Source: an uncultured SAR86 cluster bacterium
GTDB taxonomy: Bacteria > Pseudomonadota > Gammaproteobacteria > Magnimaribacterales > D2472
Direction: 5' to 3'
Length of the DNA: 64,000 nucleotides
Assembly: GCA_902599315.1 (NCBI GenBank)
Contig: CACKEY010000001.1
Span: 485,328 to 549,327, forward strand
Shown in pieces: positions 15,564-24,876 of this stretch. Position 1 is the stretch's first letter. Each line of letters begins with the position of its first letter. Under the pieces are notes generated by a model. The model worked only from the letters and a program-made list of their open reading frames with translations. It was not told the origin of the DNA and did not search any database. The translations under genes were made by a program, and so were the position numbers.

Positions 15564-17069
15564 ATGACTGATATAACTGTTAGCTGCAAAGCAGGAAAAG
15601 TTTCTGGAATCAAAAAGAACAACATGAATTTATTCTATGGTATTCCTTATGCGAAAACCCTTACTAATCAAACTCAGTGGTTACCCCCAGAAAGGCTTAA
15701 TTCAGAAATCTCACTTCAAGCTGTAAATAAAGGTTTTAGTGCACCTCAAACAGTTTACAAAGAGTCTTTTTTAACAGATCTGTCAATGCCAGAGGAATCA
15801 ATAGATTGTCTTTCATTAAATGTAGCGTCAAAAGATGTTAGCGCGAACATGCCTGTAATGATTTGGATTCATGGCGGAGCATATATAACAGGCTCATCTA
15901 ATTCAGTTGTTTATGATCTTGATTATCTGCCTTTACACGAAATTGTAATGGTAACAATTAATTATCGTTTGGGCCCGTTTGGTTTTTTAAAGTTGGATGA
16001 AGTAACAAATGGTCAGATTAAATCCACTGGCAATGAAGGTTTAATGGATCAACAGTTAGCCATAGAATGGGTAAGAGAAAATATAAATGAGTTTGGCGGT
16101 AATCCGGAAAATATAACACTATTTGGAGAATCTGCTGGAGCATGGAGTGTTGCTTTGCAGTCCTCTATTAGTCCTGACGGTAACTCATTTTCAAAGGCCA
16201 TATGTCAAAGTGGAGGCATGAATGCTTTTTTCGATATTGATAGAGGAAACAGATGGGGCGAGTTATTTATTAAAACAGCACACGAAAAAGGGTTCAAAAT
16301 TAACGATTTACATAATCTAGATCATCGACAGATAACAAAAATATCCTCTCAAATGAAGCATACAATGATATCTACTGGAGTTTGGCTTTCTCCAGAAGTT
16401 GGCTTTGCTCCTATTGCAGATGGAAATTTTCTTGCTTTAGATCCTATTAAAAATTTTAAAAATTCATCAATTAGATTAATCATCGGAACTACTTCAGATG
16501 AATATAGGCTCTGGTCTGAGTTTGAGCCTTACTATCTTAATTTAGATAAAGAAAATTTTTATAAGAGATTAGAAAAGATCTTTAAAAAAGATACTGTAAG
16601 AAAAATTGCAGATATTTATTTAGGGGACTTAGGTGATAATCAGGAGGGAAATAAATACAAGCATGCACTTTCTAATTTAATGACTGATTGGACATTTGGA
16701 ATGCATGCATTAGATCTTCTTGAGCTACATCAAGATAAGTCTTACGGATATTTCTTTAATGAACCTAGTCCATTGCTTGATGGAAGATTAGGTGCTTATC
16801 ATGCAAGCGAATTACCATATGTTTTTGGTTCAGCAAATAAAAAATTTTTTAAAGATATTTGTTCTGAATATAGTGATGAAATTTCAAATTTTTTTCAATT
16901 ATCATGGAGTCAATTTGCGAAAACCGGCTCTCCATCATCTCACTTAATGGACTGGGAAGTTTATGAAAATAATTCATCCATTACATATATAAACTCTGTT
17001 CCAAAAATTAAAACATTTAAAAATAAAGATAGGATAAAATTGCTTAATGAATCCAAACTTAACTTTTAG
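15564..17069 (+). CDS. Carboxylesterase (type B, alpha/beta hydrolase)
   Basis: 501-residue carboxylesterase/lipase type B. The oxyanion-hole HGGAY starts at His103. The nucleophile elbow GESAGAWS puts Ser190 in the active site, Glu313 (SDEYRLW) is the likely acid, and His413 (AYHASELPYVFG) completes the triad. No signal peptide is visible, so it is probably cytoplasmic. It overlaps the next gene by 23 bp, and that gene encodes a second esterase carrying a lipoprotein signal. The pair plus the DUF3604 gene form one operon. Substrates of this family are broad (esters of organic acids or alcohols); nothing in the sequence fixes this one. Confidence 0.9.
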   Translation: MTDITVSCKAGKVSGIKKNNMNLFYGIPYAKTLTNQTQWLPPERLNSEISLQAVNKGFSAPQTVYKESFLTDLSMPEESIDCLSLNVASKDVSANMPVMIWIHGGAYITGSSNSVVYDLDYLPLHEIVMVTINYRLGPFGFLKLDEVTNGQIKSTGNEGLMDQQLAIEWVRENINEFGGNPENITLFGESAGAWSVALQSSISPDGNSFSKAICQSGGMNAFFDIDRGNRWGELFIKTAHEKGFKINDLHNLDHRQITKISSQMKHTMISTGVWLSPEVGFAPIADGNFLALDPIKNFKNSSIRLIIGTTSDEYRLWSEFEPYYLNLDKENFYKRLEKIFKKDTVRKIADIYLGDLGDNQEGNKYKHALSNLMTDWTFGMHALDLLELHQDKSYGYFFNEPSPLLDGRLGAYHASELPYVFGSANKKFFKDICSEYSDEISNFFQLSWSQFAKTGSPSSHLMDWEVYENNSSITYINSVPKIKTFKNKDRIKLLNESKLNF

Positions 17070-18888
17070 AAATTTTATAATTTTTTCTTGCCTTTTAATT
17101 TTAGGATCATGTTTAAGTCCTATTCAAGAAAATAATTCTCTATCTATCTCAACTTCATCAGGTGTTGCTCAGGGCACATTAAAAAAAAACGTAATTTCAT
17201 GGGAAGATATTCCTTATGCGATTCCTCCCGAAGGAGATTTGCGTTGGAAAGCACCCAGGCCGTTGGTTGCACCAAATTTAGTTATTCAACCTCAAGACGG
17301 GAACGGTTGTTTGCAGGAAGCGAGCATTTATGCGGGTATTCAAGGTAAAGGCATTGTTGGCCAAGAGGATTGTTTGTATTTAGATATAAAAGCACCCGTC
17401 AATAATTTAAACAGAAGATTGCCCGTCATGTTTTGGATTCATGGAGGCGCTAATACATCAGGCATCAAAGATTACTATGATTTTTCTGAATTGATTCGAA
17501 GACATCAAGTGCTCGTTGTGACAATAAACTATCGTTTAGGCCCTTTAGGTTGGTTTACGCATCCTGCAATTCAAGGACTACAAAATGGACTTGATAAAAC
17601 ATCTAATTTTGGAACTTTGGATATAATTGAGGCTTTAAAATGGGTTCAAGAGAATATTCAAAATTTTGGCGGAGATCCAGATAACATTACAATCTTTGGT
17701 GAGTCTGCTGGAGGTCATAATGTCCTTTCTTTGCTTGCCTCACCTTTGGCTGAGGGCTTATTTCATAAAGCAATATCTCAGTCAGGATATACAACAAGCT
17801 TTAGTGTTGAGGAAGCATACGGCATGGATCAAATAGCGACACCTAGCAATAAATTAGCTTCTGATAAAGTATTATCCACTCATGACTTGTCAGGATATGA
17901 ATCTATAAAAAATCTATTTCTTAGCAATCGGCAAAGATATGGTGAAGATTTTCAAAGATATTTAAGATCAATTGATGGAAAGGCTCTTTTAGAAACATAT
18001 AAACAAATTTCTAAAGATACATATGATCGGCTACCAATTCTAACTAGAGATGGGATTGTAGTGCATATTGACGGAGTCAGCGCAGGATTAGCGGCTGCTA
18101 AAAATAAAAATAATATTCCAGTCATTGCCGGATCAAATCAAGACGAACTTTCTCTTTGGCTTGCTTCAAATAGATACTTTGTGAATGCTTCTTATCCTTT
18201 TACTAAACTTGTCCCATTACCAAAAATTAAATTTAAAAGAGAGGATCTTTATAAACTATGGGTGGAAACTCGCTCACAGGGTTGGAAATTAAGAGGTGTT
18301 GATGAACCTCTTATAGAACTAGAGAAGTCTGGAAATAATTCCCTATACGCATATAGATTTGATTGGGATGATCAAGCACAATCTTATTTTGCAGATTTTC
18401 CAAGTCTTATTGGGTCTGCTCATGGTATTGAGATTTCATTTGTCACAGGAGATTTTAAGTTTGGTCCAATAGGAAGATTTGTATATCCAAAGGGAGAGCT
18501 CCGAAATCAAATGCAAGATACCATGATGAATGCTTGGGCAACTTTTGCAAAAACAGGTGTTCCAAAAACTGGAAAAAGTGTTGAGTGGGAAAAATTTGAT
18601 TCTGAAAATAGAAAATTTCTAAAACTTGATTCTGATGAATATTTATCTCTTGATAGAGAGATGTTATCCCTTGAGTTCATTTTAGGGAATCTTAGATTAT
18701 CCCCAACGGGAAATCTTTTGGAGAAATGTCTTTTGGCTGAAGAAACATTTTTTAATATTGGAGATAGAATGGATGAGGAGTTTTTGGAATGGAATAATGG
18801 TGTTTGTAAGCAGTTTGATATGTATAAAGAAAGAAAAAAAATTGAAACTGATTTAGTTGAAGAATATGGTTCAGCCAGCGTCTTCTAA
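17047..18888 (+). CDS. Carboxylesterase lipoprotein (type B)
   Basis: 613-residue exported esterase. The signal peptide ends in a lipobox LILGSC (Cys24 or so), and the following residues SPIQENN lack Asp at +2, consistent with outer-membrane sorting. The catalytic set is complete: HGGAN at His132, GESAGGHN with Ser220, QDELSLW with Glu367 and GSAHGIEISF with His459. The C-terminus (about 560-613) is longer than usual and rich in charged residues with two Cys that may pair. Placement in the cell envelope next to a cytoplasmic paralogue suggests stepwise hydrolysis of an imported ester substrate. The stop overlaps the DUF3604 start (TAATG). Confidence 0.9.
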   Translation: MNPNLTFRNFIIFSCLLILGSCLSPIQENNSLSISTSSGVAQGTLKKNVISWEDIPYAIPPEGDLRWKAPRPLVAPNLVIQPQDGNGCLQEASIYAGIQGKGIVGQEDCLYLDIKAPVNNLNRRLPVMFWIHGGANTSGIKDYYDFSELIRRHQVLVVTINYRLGPLGWFTHPAIQGLQNGLDKTSNFGTLDIIEALKWVQENIQNFGGDPDNITIFGESAGGHNVLSLLASPLAEGLFHKAISQSGYTTSFSVEEAYGMDQIATPSNKLASDKVLSTHDLSGYESIKNLFLSNRQRYGEDFQRYLRSIDGKALLETYKQISKDTYDRLPILTRDGIVVHIDGVSAGLAAAKNKNNIPVIAGSNQDELSLWLASNRYFVNASYPFTKLVPLPKIKFKREDLYKLWVETRSQGWKLRGVDEPLIELEKSGNNSLYAYRFDWDDQAQSYFADFPSLIGSAHGIEISFVTGDFKFGPIGRFVYPKGELRNQMQDTMMNAWATFAKTGVPKTGKSVEWEKFDSENRKFLKLDSDEYLSLDREMLSLEFILGNLRLSPTGNLLEKCLLAEETFFNIGDRMDEEFLEWNNGVCKQFDMYKERKKIETDLVEEYGSASVF

Positions 18889-21050
18889 TGATGCTCTTAT
18901 CGTCTAAAAAAATATTTCTAACGTTTTTTGGTCTAATGTTCCTTCTTGGCTGCGGTTCTGATGTTGATCCAGGAAAGATTGAGGGTGCTCCTCGATCTAG
19001 CGAATCTATATATAAACAAGACTTAAATTTTTTTAGGACAAAAGATGCATTATTAGGTGGTGATTCAAGTGATGCATCACAAATATTATTCGGAGATTTA
19101 CATGTTCATACAACTTATTCAATAGATGCATTCACTTTAGAATTACCAATGATGGGACTTCAAGGTGCGCACGATAGTTCAATGGCATGTGATTTTGCGC
19201 GCTATTGCGCAAATTTAGATTTTTTTAGTTTCAATGATCATGCTGAAGGCTTAACACCTGAACATTGGCGTCAGCAAAACAAGATTGTTGAGCAATGCAA
19301 TATTTCAAATGATGATCCCGTAACGAATGATTTGGTTGTTTTTCCTGGTTGGGAATGGACACAAATTGGTACGACGAAAGAAAATCATTGGGGTCATAGA
19401 AATGTAATCTTCAAGGACATATATAACTTGCCCGCAAGGCCAATTGGCGCAAGAACTCCAAACTCTGGTTTAGGAGTCTTTGATACCACTGAGCAAGCTG
19501 TGGGTGCTAGATGGTTAGATATCTTCAATTTTAAACGCTATTCAGATTTGAAATGGTTCTTGAACGAGGTTAGGAACATTCCTTATTGTGAAGCAGGAGT
19601 GACTTCAACAGAATTACCATTAGATTGTTATGAGTATGCAAGTTCGCCTAAAGAGCTTTTTTCCAAGCTCGATGAATGGAATTATGACAACATCGTTATT
19701 CCCCATGGACAGTCTTGGGGCTTCCATGTTCCATTAGGAACTTCTTGGGATAATCGTTTGAATGCAGAGGGTCATGATCCAGATAAGCAAATATTATTAG
19801 AAATAATGTCGGGTCATGGTAATAGTGAGGAATACAGAGATATCGCATCAACAAATTTCTCTCAAGATGATGAGATGATTTGCCCTGAACCAACCGATGA
19901 CTTTTTACCATGTTGTTGGCAAGCAGGTGAAATGCAAAAAAAACGTTGTGATGGACTCTCTGAAGAAGAATGTAGTGCAAGAGTTGAGTTAGCAAAAAGA
20001 TACACCTTGGCCGGGGGTCCGTATACAAATATGGTATTTCCAGAAGCAAAGCCAGAGGAATGGTTGAGTTGCGATCAATGTACTGATTGTTTTAAACCAG
20101 CATTTAATTATAGACCGAAACAATCTGCTCAATATGCATTAGCGATTTCTAATTTTGATCAATCTGAAGAGGATCCACAAAGATATAACTTTGGTTTTAT
20201 TGCATCGACAGATGACCACACTGCGCGACCTGGGACTGGTTATAAACAATATGAAAGACGAAAAATGACCTTTGCTACAGGAGTTAAATCAAGAATTTGG
20301 GAATATCAATACAAAGCTGAAGATCCAAATTTTCCAGAGATTCCAAAAATTGCACCAGGTGAAAGCCAGCCTGATAGTGAGAGAGTATCGAGCTTTGTTT
20401 ACCCTGGAGGAATTTTAGCAGTTCACTCAGATGGACGAGGCAAAGATGCAATCTGGACTGCTTTAAAAAATAAAAATGTATATGGAACAAGTGGACCTAG
20501 AATACTCCTATGGTTCGATTTAGTTAATTCACCTGAGGGCAAGGCCACTATGGGATCTGAAATTACGATGAGTCAAAATCCAAGATTTGTTGTTAGAGCT
20601 GCCGGTAGCTTTAAACAAAATAGTGGCTGCTCTATTGAATCAGTAGATGCGCTTTCGTCAGATAGACTAGAGTATCTTTGCGCTGGAGAATGTTATAACC
20701 CATCCAATGAAAGACATATTTTGGATCATATAGAGGTCATAAAAATTACACCGCAATCATATGCTGGAGAATCTATCAAGCCATTAATACAAGATCCATG
20801 GATGACAATTCCATGCAATGGAACAGGTGAGTGTATTGTAGAATTTGAAGATCAAAATTTTTCTCGAGATAGCGTTTACTATGTAAGAGCTATTCAAGAG
20901 GCAACTCCAGCAATTAATGGATCTTCTATCTCACAAAGAGAGGATTTTAAACTATGCAAAGGAAGCTTTAGAACAGACTTTGATGATGACTGCTTGAGCC
21001 CTGCAAACGAAAGAGCTTGGTCATCACCAATTTATATTAATAAACCTTAA
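18888..21050 (+). CDS. DUF3604 family lipoprotein (PHP-like metal-dependent)
   Basis: 720-residue predicted lipoprotein: MMLLSSKKIFLTFFGLMFLLGC has a lipobox LLGC followed by Gly-Ser. The body is DUF3604, a family with PHP-phosphoesterase-like metal ligands. GDLHVHTTYS (His72, His74) and NDHAEG (His118) match metal-binding positions. ASTDDHTARPGTGYKQYERR near 441-460 is the other conserved block. Many Cys residues (for example around 325-400 and 580-600) suggest disulfides, fitting an extracytoplasmic location. The family's biochemical function is not established. It is often found in marine proteobacteria near esterases and TonB receptors. It is coupled to the lipoprotein esterase and ends in a 4-bp overlap with a convergent gene. 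Confidence 0.85.
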   Translation: MMLLSSKKIFLTFFGLMFLLGCGSDVDPGKIEGAPRSSESIYKQDLNFFRTKDALLGGDSSDASQILFGDLHVHTTYSIDAFTLELPMMGLQGAHDSSMACDFARYCANLDFFSFNDHAEGLTPEHWRQQNKIVEQCNISNDDPVTNDLVVFPGWEWTQIGTTKENHWGHRNVIFKDIYNLPARPIGARTPNSGLGVFDTTEQAVGARWLDIFNFKRYSDLKWFLNEVRNIPYCEAGVTSTELPLDCYEYASSPKELFSKLDEWNYDNIVIPHGQSWGFHVPLGTSWDNRLNAEGHDPDKQILLEIMSGHGNSEEYRDIASTNFSQDDEMICPEPTDDFLPCCWQAGEMQKKRCDGLSEEECSARVELAKRYTLAGGPYTNMVFPEAKPEEWLSCDQCTDCFKPAFNYRPKQSAQYALAISNFDQSEEDPQRYNFGFIASTDDHTARPGTGYKQYERRKMTFATGVKSRIWEYQYKAEDPNFPEIPKIAPGESQPDSERVSSFVYPGGILAVHSDGRGKDAIWTALKNKNVYGTSGPRILLWFDLVNSPEGKATMGSEITMSQNPRFVVRAAGSFKQNSGCSIESVDALSSDRLEYLCAGECYNPSNERHILDHIEVIKITPQSYAGESIKPLIQDPWMTIPCNGTGECIVEFEDQNFSRDSVYYVRAIQEATPAINGSSISQREDFKLCKGSFRTDFDDDCLSPANERAWSSPIYINKP

Positions 21051-21469
21051 GCAGAATTTTCTTGCTTGATTTGATTTGCAATAGATCTCTTAATTTTAAT
21101 TAATTCAGCAATTTTAAAGTAAAGATTCTCTTCATATGAGTCAATTACTTTATCAGCAGTAACAAGCTCCCATAAAACTTTTAATAAATCTTTTTTATCT
21201 TCGATTGAGTGAGTGGCATTAATTTTTTCTACATACGGATAAAAGGAAACAGATTCTTCAGTTTCATCAATAATTTTTTTTACTATAGTGGAAGCTTTTT
21301 CATCCTTAGACGCAATTTTATTTGCTCTTTCTTTGATAATGTCCAGCTCAGCACTATCTAATTTACCGTCACTTATTGCAATTTCAAACATCAACCTGAG
21401 TGCTACATCTGCTTCATGAGTATTGACTAGATCTAATGATGGCTTCCTTTTGAAAAGATTTTTAATCAT
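21047..21469 (-). CDS. TerB-like protein
   Basis: 140-residue helical protein of the TerB-like family (tellurite-resistance-type TerB fold). The conserved pattern appears twice: ALRLMFEIAISDGKLDSAELDII (about 25-47) and LKVLWELVTADKVIDSYEENLYFKIAELI (about 95-123). Each has the Asp/Glu-rich loop that in TerB-like proteins may bind a metal. It sits 2 bp after the phosphoglycosyl transferase gene on the same strand, so the two are probably cotranscribed. Its stop overlaps the convergent DUF3604 stop by 4 bp. TerB-like proteins in such isolated contexts have no defined role, and tellurite resistance should not be assumed. Confidence 0.7.
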   Translation of the reverse strand: MIKNLFKRKPSLDLVNTHEADVALRLMFEIAISDGKLDSAELDIIKERANKIASKDEKASTIVKKIIDETEESVSFYPYVEKINATHSIEDKKDLLKVLWELVTADKVIDSYEENLYFKIAELIKIKRSIANQIKQENSA

Positions 21470-21471
21470 TG

Positions 21472-22047
21472 TTAAATTTTAAGTTTAATTTTTAATTTTT
21501 GTCTAGGATAAGTAAAAAAAGTTCCCAAGATTATACACAAATCTAAAAATAGTGATTTATTAACAATATATTTTTCATCTATTTCGGCCAGTCTTTCAGG
21601 ATCACTCATATCATATCCAAGTATTTGTGCTAATCCTGTGATGCCTGGTTTTACTGCATAAATATTTTTTAGCGATCTTGCATTCAACAATTCATTTTGA
21701 CCGACTAGTCCAGGTCGAGGCCCAACTATATTTATGTCACCTTTTAATACATTTACGAGTTGAGGAAATTCATCAAGTTTTATTTTTCTTATCCATTTTC
21801 CATTAACTAGAAGATGCCTACTTTGAAGTTCATGAGTCCCAGTATTTGGAGTATTTTTTTGCAAGGTTCTTATTTTTATAATGTCAAAAAATTTTTTATC
21901 TTTTCCTACCCTTTTTTGTATAAAGAATATTGGAAAACCATCTTCAAAAATAATTATTAAACTTGCTAGAATTAAAAACGGAGATATGGCTATTAATCCA
22001 ATTAAACATAATATATTTCTGGCTAATTTAATAATTTTTTTAAGCAT
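21472..22047 (-). CDS. Initiating sugar phosphate transferase (monotopic phosphoglycosyl transferase)
   Basis: Bacterial sugar transferase (PF02397 type, PglC/WcaJ catalytic core) that moves a sugar-1-phosphate from a UDP-sugar to undecaprenyl phosphate, starting a lipid-linked glycan. A hydrophobic re-entrant helix lies at about 12-32. FFIQKRVGKD and FDIIKIRTL follow. The catalytic Asp-Glu dyad is in KLDEFPQ (Asp92-Glu93), and NIVGPRPGL and VKPGITGLAQ (about 107-140) are the other signatures. At 191 residues it is the minimal form without the WcaJ N-terminal domain. I chose the ATG; an in-frame GTG one codon earlier is possible. It diverges from SDR and WbpM-type genes, which could supply a UDP-QuiNAc or UDP-FucNAc substrate. 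Confidence 0.9.
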   Translation of the reverse strand: MLKKIIKLARNILCLIGLIAISPFLILASLIIIFEDGFPIFFIQKRVGKDKKFFDIIKIRTLQKNTPNTGTHELQSRHLLVNGKWIRKIKLDEFPQLVNVLKGDINIVGPRPGLVGQNELLNARSLKNIYAVKPGITGLAQILGYDMSDPERLAEIDEKYIVNKSLFLDLCIILGTFFTYPRQKLKIKLKI

Positions 22048-22080
22048 CACTTTGTGAGGTAAAATATATACCTATTTTAA

Positions 22081-22947
22081 ATGATTAATATGAATATTGC
22101 TTTAACTGGTTCGTCTGGATCAATAGGATCTTTGTTAAGCAAAGATCTTAAAAAGGCTGGTCATGAAGTTTTGAGTATATCCTCTTCGAAATCAATGCAA
22201 CATCAGAATATATTTAGTTATGAAGAAGTAATTTTAGGCAAAACAGATATTAAAGTAGATTTTATTATTCATCTAGCATCTGCTAACTCAACTATAGACG
22301 CATTTCAAATTGATGAAGAAGTTGATTTAGCGAAAAAAGTTTTAAAATCTATGGATGCGCTAGCCTGCAAAAATTTAATATATTTTAGTTCAATAAAGGT
22401 TTATGGAGAATATTCATCCGGAGACAAATTATTTACTGAAGAATCTTTATTAGAGCCAAAATCTCCTTATGGAGAGGCAAAAAGGAAATGTGAAAATTTT
22501 TTTATTGACATGGCTTCAATTAAAAATTTTAGGTATATTATTTTACGGTTGCCTCCAATGATTATTGATAATCCAGGTTCAAATGTTGGTAAATTTTTTT
22601 ATTTTATTAAAAGAGGACTTCCCATACCATCCTTCCTCAGGGGGAGTGAAAATCAAAAGAGTTTTTTAACTTACGAAAACTTATTTACCTCATTAGAATT
22701 AATTTTTAATAACAGCAAAAAAATTAATAATGGAATTTTTAATTTAGCTGACCCAACTTCCATTTCAACGAATTCTCTTTTAAGGAAAATTGGAGGCATC
22801 TTAGGTAAAGAACCAAAAATAATTCACTTACCTGACTTTATCTTCAAACTTATGATGAGAGTTAATATATTACAATCAATATTAAATCGTATATATGGAA
22901 ACTTTAATGTCTCAAGCAAGAAGTTTAAAAATACTTTCGGCTTATAA
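22081..22947 (+). CDS. NAD-dependent sugar epimerase/reductase (extended SDR, WbpV-like)
   Basis: 288-residue extended SDR. The nucleotide-binding motif TGSSGSIGS is near 9-17, YFSSIKVYG lies near 100-108 and the active site is YGEAK with Tyr130/Lys134. In several O-antigen loci an SDR of this size (WbpV, WreQ) sits between an initiating transferase and a WbpM-type dehydratase. It reduces the 4-keto intermediate to UDP-N-acetylquinovosamine. The arrangement here is the same, with the transferase divergent and wbpM-like 27 bp downstream, so that role is a reasonable inference. A second ATG three codons in (22090) is an alternative start; no clear RBS decides between them. Confidence 0.8.
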   Translation: MINMNIALTGSSGSIGSLLSKDLKKAGHEVLSISSSKSMQHQNIFSYEEVILGKTDIKVDFIIHLASANSTIDAFQIDEEVDLAKKVLKSMDALACKNLIYFSSIKVYGEYSSGDKLFTEESLLEPKSPYGEAKRKCENFFIDMASIKNFRYIILRLPPMIIDNPGSNVGKFFYFIKRGLPIPSFLRGSENQKSFLTYENLFTSLELIFNNSKKINNGIFNLADPTSISTNSLLRKIGGILGKEPKIIHLPDFIFKLMMRVNILQSILNRIYGNFNVSSKKFKNTFGL

Positions 22948-22974
22948 TTAGGGGATGAATTTTATATCTTAAGT

Positions 22975-24876
22975 ATGAATTTAATCGGACAGAAATTAAA
23001 CGAATTATCTAGATTTTACAAAATTATTCTAGTTTTACTTAATGATTTATTTTTAGCCTTTACATGTTGGATGGTCTTTGGTCCTCCAATGGCTTCTATT
23101 ATTTCCAGTGAGATCACGATTAGTTTATTTGATCTAGTTAAATCCCAGATATATTCATTTATCATTCCAGCTATTTTGTTTTTATCTTATTTCTATTTTT
23201 TCGGTTATTACAAGTCAGTTATGCGATTTTTTGATTCCAGGGATTCCATTTTTTTGTGTGTTTCAGGTTCTTTAGTCTTTGGATTTTCATGGGCAATAAT
23301 TTATATTCTCCAATTTGATCTCATAGAAACAAGCTTGCTTTCAGTTATCTTACTTCAGGGATTACTCTTATCTTCAGTTCTGTATGCATTTGTAAATATT
23401 TCAAGAGATGTAGCAAAGTACTTTATTTATCCATATGAAAAAGATAAACATGCTTTGCCAATTGTAATTTTTGGTTCTGGTAAGTCAGCCAAGGATTTAC
23501 TAGATACATTAATGAATGATCCTTTAAAAAAAGTTATTGCTATATATGACGATTCGCCGACATTTAAAAATTTGCGAATTAATAATGTACCAATAATATC
23601 AAAATTTAAGAATCTAAAGGATCTAAAAGCAAAGCATGAAAATTTGCAGGTATTTTTAGCCATACCAAATATTAAAACAGAGACAAGAAGAAAAATTATT
23701 GAAGACTTAGAAACTATAAAGGTTGCTGTAAGAACCATTCCCACTCTAACTGATCTGATATCTGATCAAAAAAAAATGAGTGATATTCAAGAGCTTTCAA
23801 TTGACGATATTTTGCCTGGAGCAAGAATTTCAAATACCCAATTGGAAAATGCTGATTCTAAAATATTTTTTATTTCTGGGGCAGGAGGCTCGATAGGATC
23901 AGAAATTACAAGACAGCTATTATTAAGCAATCCCAAGAAGATCATTTTATTTGAGATCTCTGAATTTAATCTTTTTAAGATTGAGGGTGAGTGTAATGCC
24001 ATCATTGATTCTAAGAATCTTCAATCTAAAATTGTCCCAATCCTTGGCGACATAAGAGATAAAAAGAATTTAAGTTTTATTTTCAAAAAATTTGAAATAA
24101 ATCATGTATACCATGCTGCAGCTTATAAGCATGTACCCTTAGTTGAAAATGAAAATAATTTAGGTAAAGCAGCTGAAAATAACATTATAGGTACACATAA
24201 TCTTGCTGAAGTCTCTTTGGAAAATCATGTTAACTCTTTTGTAATGATCTCCACTGATAAAGCAGTTCGCCCCTCAAATATTATGGGCGCCACAAAGAGA
24301 TTTGCTGAAATCATTATTCAATCAATTAATGATAAATCAAGTTCTACAAAGTTTAGTATGGTCAGATTTGGTAATGTAATTAATTCTTCTGGCTCAGTAA
24401 TACCGTTATTTCTTGATCAAATTTCTCAGGGAGGACCAGTTACAGTTACTGATAAGGAAGTAAAGCGATATTTTATGACTATACCTGAAGCATCAAGTCT
24501 AGTATTACAGGCAGGTGAAATGTCTTTGGGAGGAGAAGTTTTCATTTTAGATATGGGCGAGCAAGTTAGAATTTATGATCTTGCAAAAAAATTAATCCAT
24601 TTGTCAGGAAGAAATTATGTAGAAAAACAAGATGAAGATGGAATTCAAATTTTGGAGATCGGATTAAGGCCTGGTGAAAAGATGTATGAAGAATTATTAA
24701 TATCTGGATCAGAGATTAAAACTAAAAATAAAAAAATTTTTAAAGCAAACGAAAGCTTTATTGATCAAAAAAACTTGATTCCCATTATTAAAAGCTTACA
24801 AAATTTAATTAATAATAATGATAATGAAGGGATTTTAAAAATTTTAACTGAAAACGTGGAAGGATTTAACCGATGA
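22975..24876 (+). CDS. wbpM: UDP-sugar 4,6-dehydratase, membrane-anchored WbpM/CapD type
   Basis: 633-residue polysaccharide biosynthesis protein. Four N-terminal membrane helices lie at about 18-38, 48-75, 88-112 and 120-140. A first nucleotide-binding fold begins near 163 (VIFGSGKSAKDLL). The catalytic SDR domain starts near 300 with GAGGSIGS. The Ser-Thr segment MISTDKA (about 424-430) and MGATK (Met437/Lys441) show the Met-for-Tyr replacement typical of large WbpM-type dehydratases. These convert UDP-GlcNAc to the 4-keto-6-deoxy intermediate for QuiNAc or FucNAc synthesis. The stop overlaps the next gene start (ATGA). The gene symbol is by family resemblance. Confidence 0.88.
   Translation: MNLIGQKLNELSRFYKIILVLLNDLFLAFTCWMVFGPPMASIISSEITISLFDLVKSQIYSFIIPAILFLSYFYFFGYYKSVMRFFDSRDSIFLCVSGSLVFGFSWAIIYILQFDLIETSLLSVILLQGLLLSSVLYAFVNISRDVAKYFIYPYEKDKHALPIVIFGSGKSAKDLLDTLMNDPLKKVIAIYDDSPTFKNLRINNVPIISKFKNLKDLKAKHENLQVFLAIPNIKTETRRKIIEDLETIKVAVRTIPTLTDLISDQKKMSDIQELSIDDILPGARISNTQLENADSKIFFISGAGGSIGSEITRQLLLSNPKKIILFEISEFNLFKIEGECNAIIDSKNLQSKIVPILGDIRDKKNLSFIFKKFEINHVYHAAAYKHVPLVENENNLGKAAENNIIGTHNLAEVSLENHVNSFVMISTDKAVRPSNIMGATKRFAEIIIQSINDKSSSTKFSMVRFGNVINSSGSVIPLFLDQISQGGPVTVTDKEVKRYFMTIPEASSLVLQAGEMSLGGEVFILDMGEQVRIYDLAKKLIHLSGRNYVEKQDEDGIQILEIGLRPGEKMYEELLISGSEIKTKNKKIFKANESFIDQKNLIPIIKSLQNLINNNDNEGILKILTENVEGFNR

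Noticed and set aside
19696-20049. Minus-strand frame of 117 codons inside the DUF3604 gene
   Set aside because: The DUF3604 frame has conserved motifs throughout, so the antisense frame is a shadow.
21047-21469. Tellurite-resistance gene call
   Set aside because: Only the TerB-like fold is supported; there is no terZ, terC or terD gene nearby, so resistance should not be named.
23427-23744. Minus-strand frame of 105 codons inside the wbpM-type gene
   Set aside because: Antisense to a well-supported coding region; no start signal or family resemblance.
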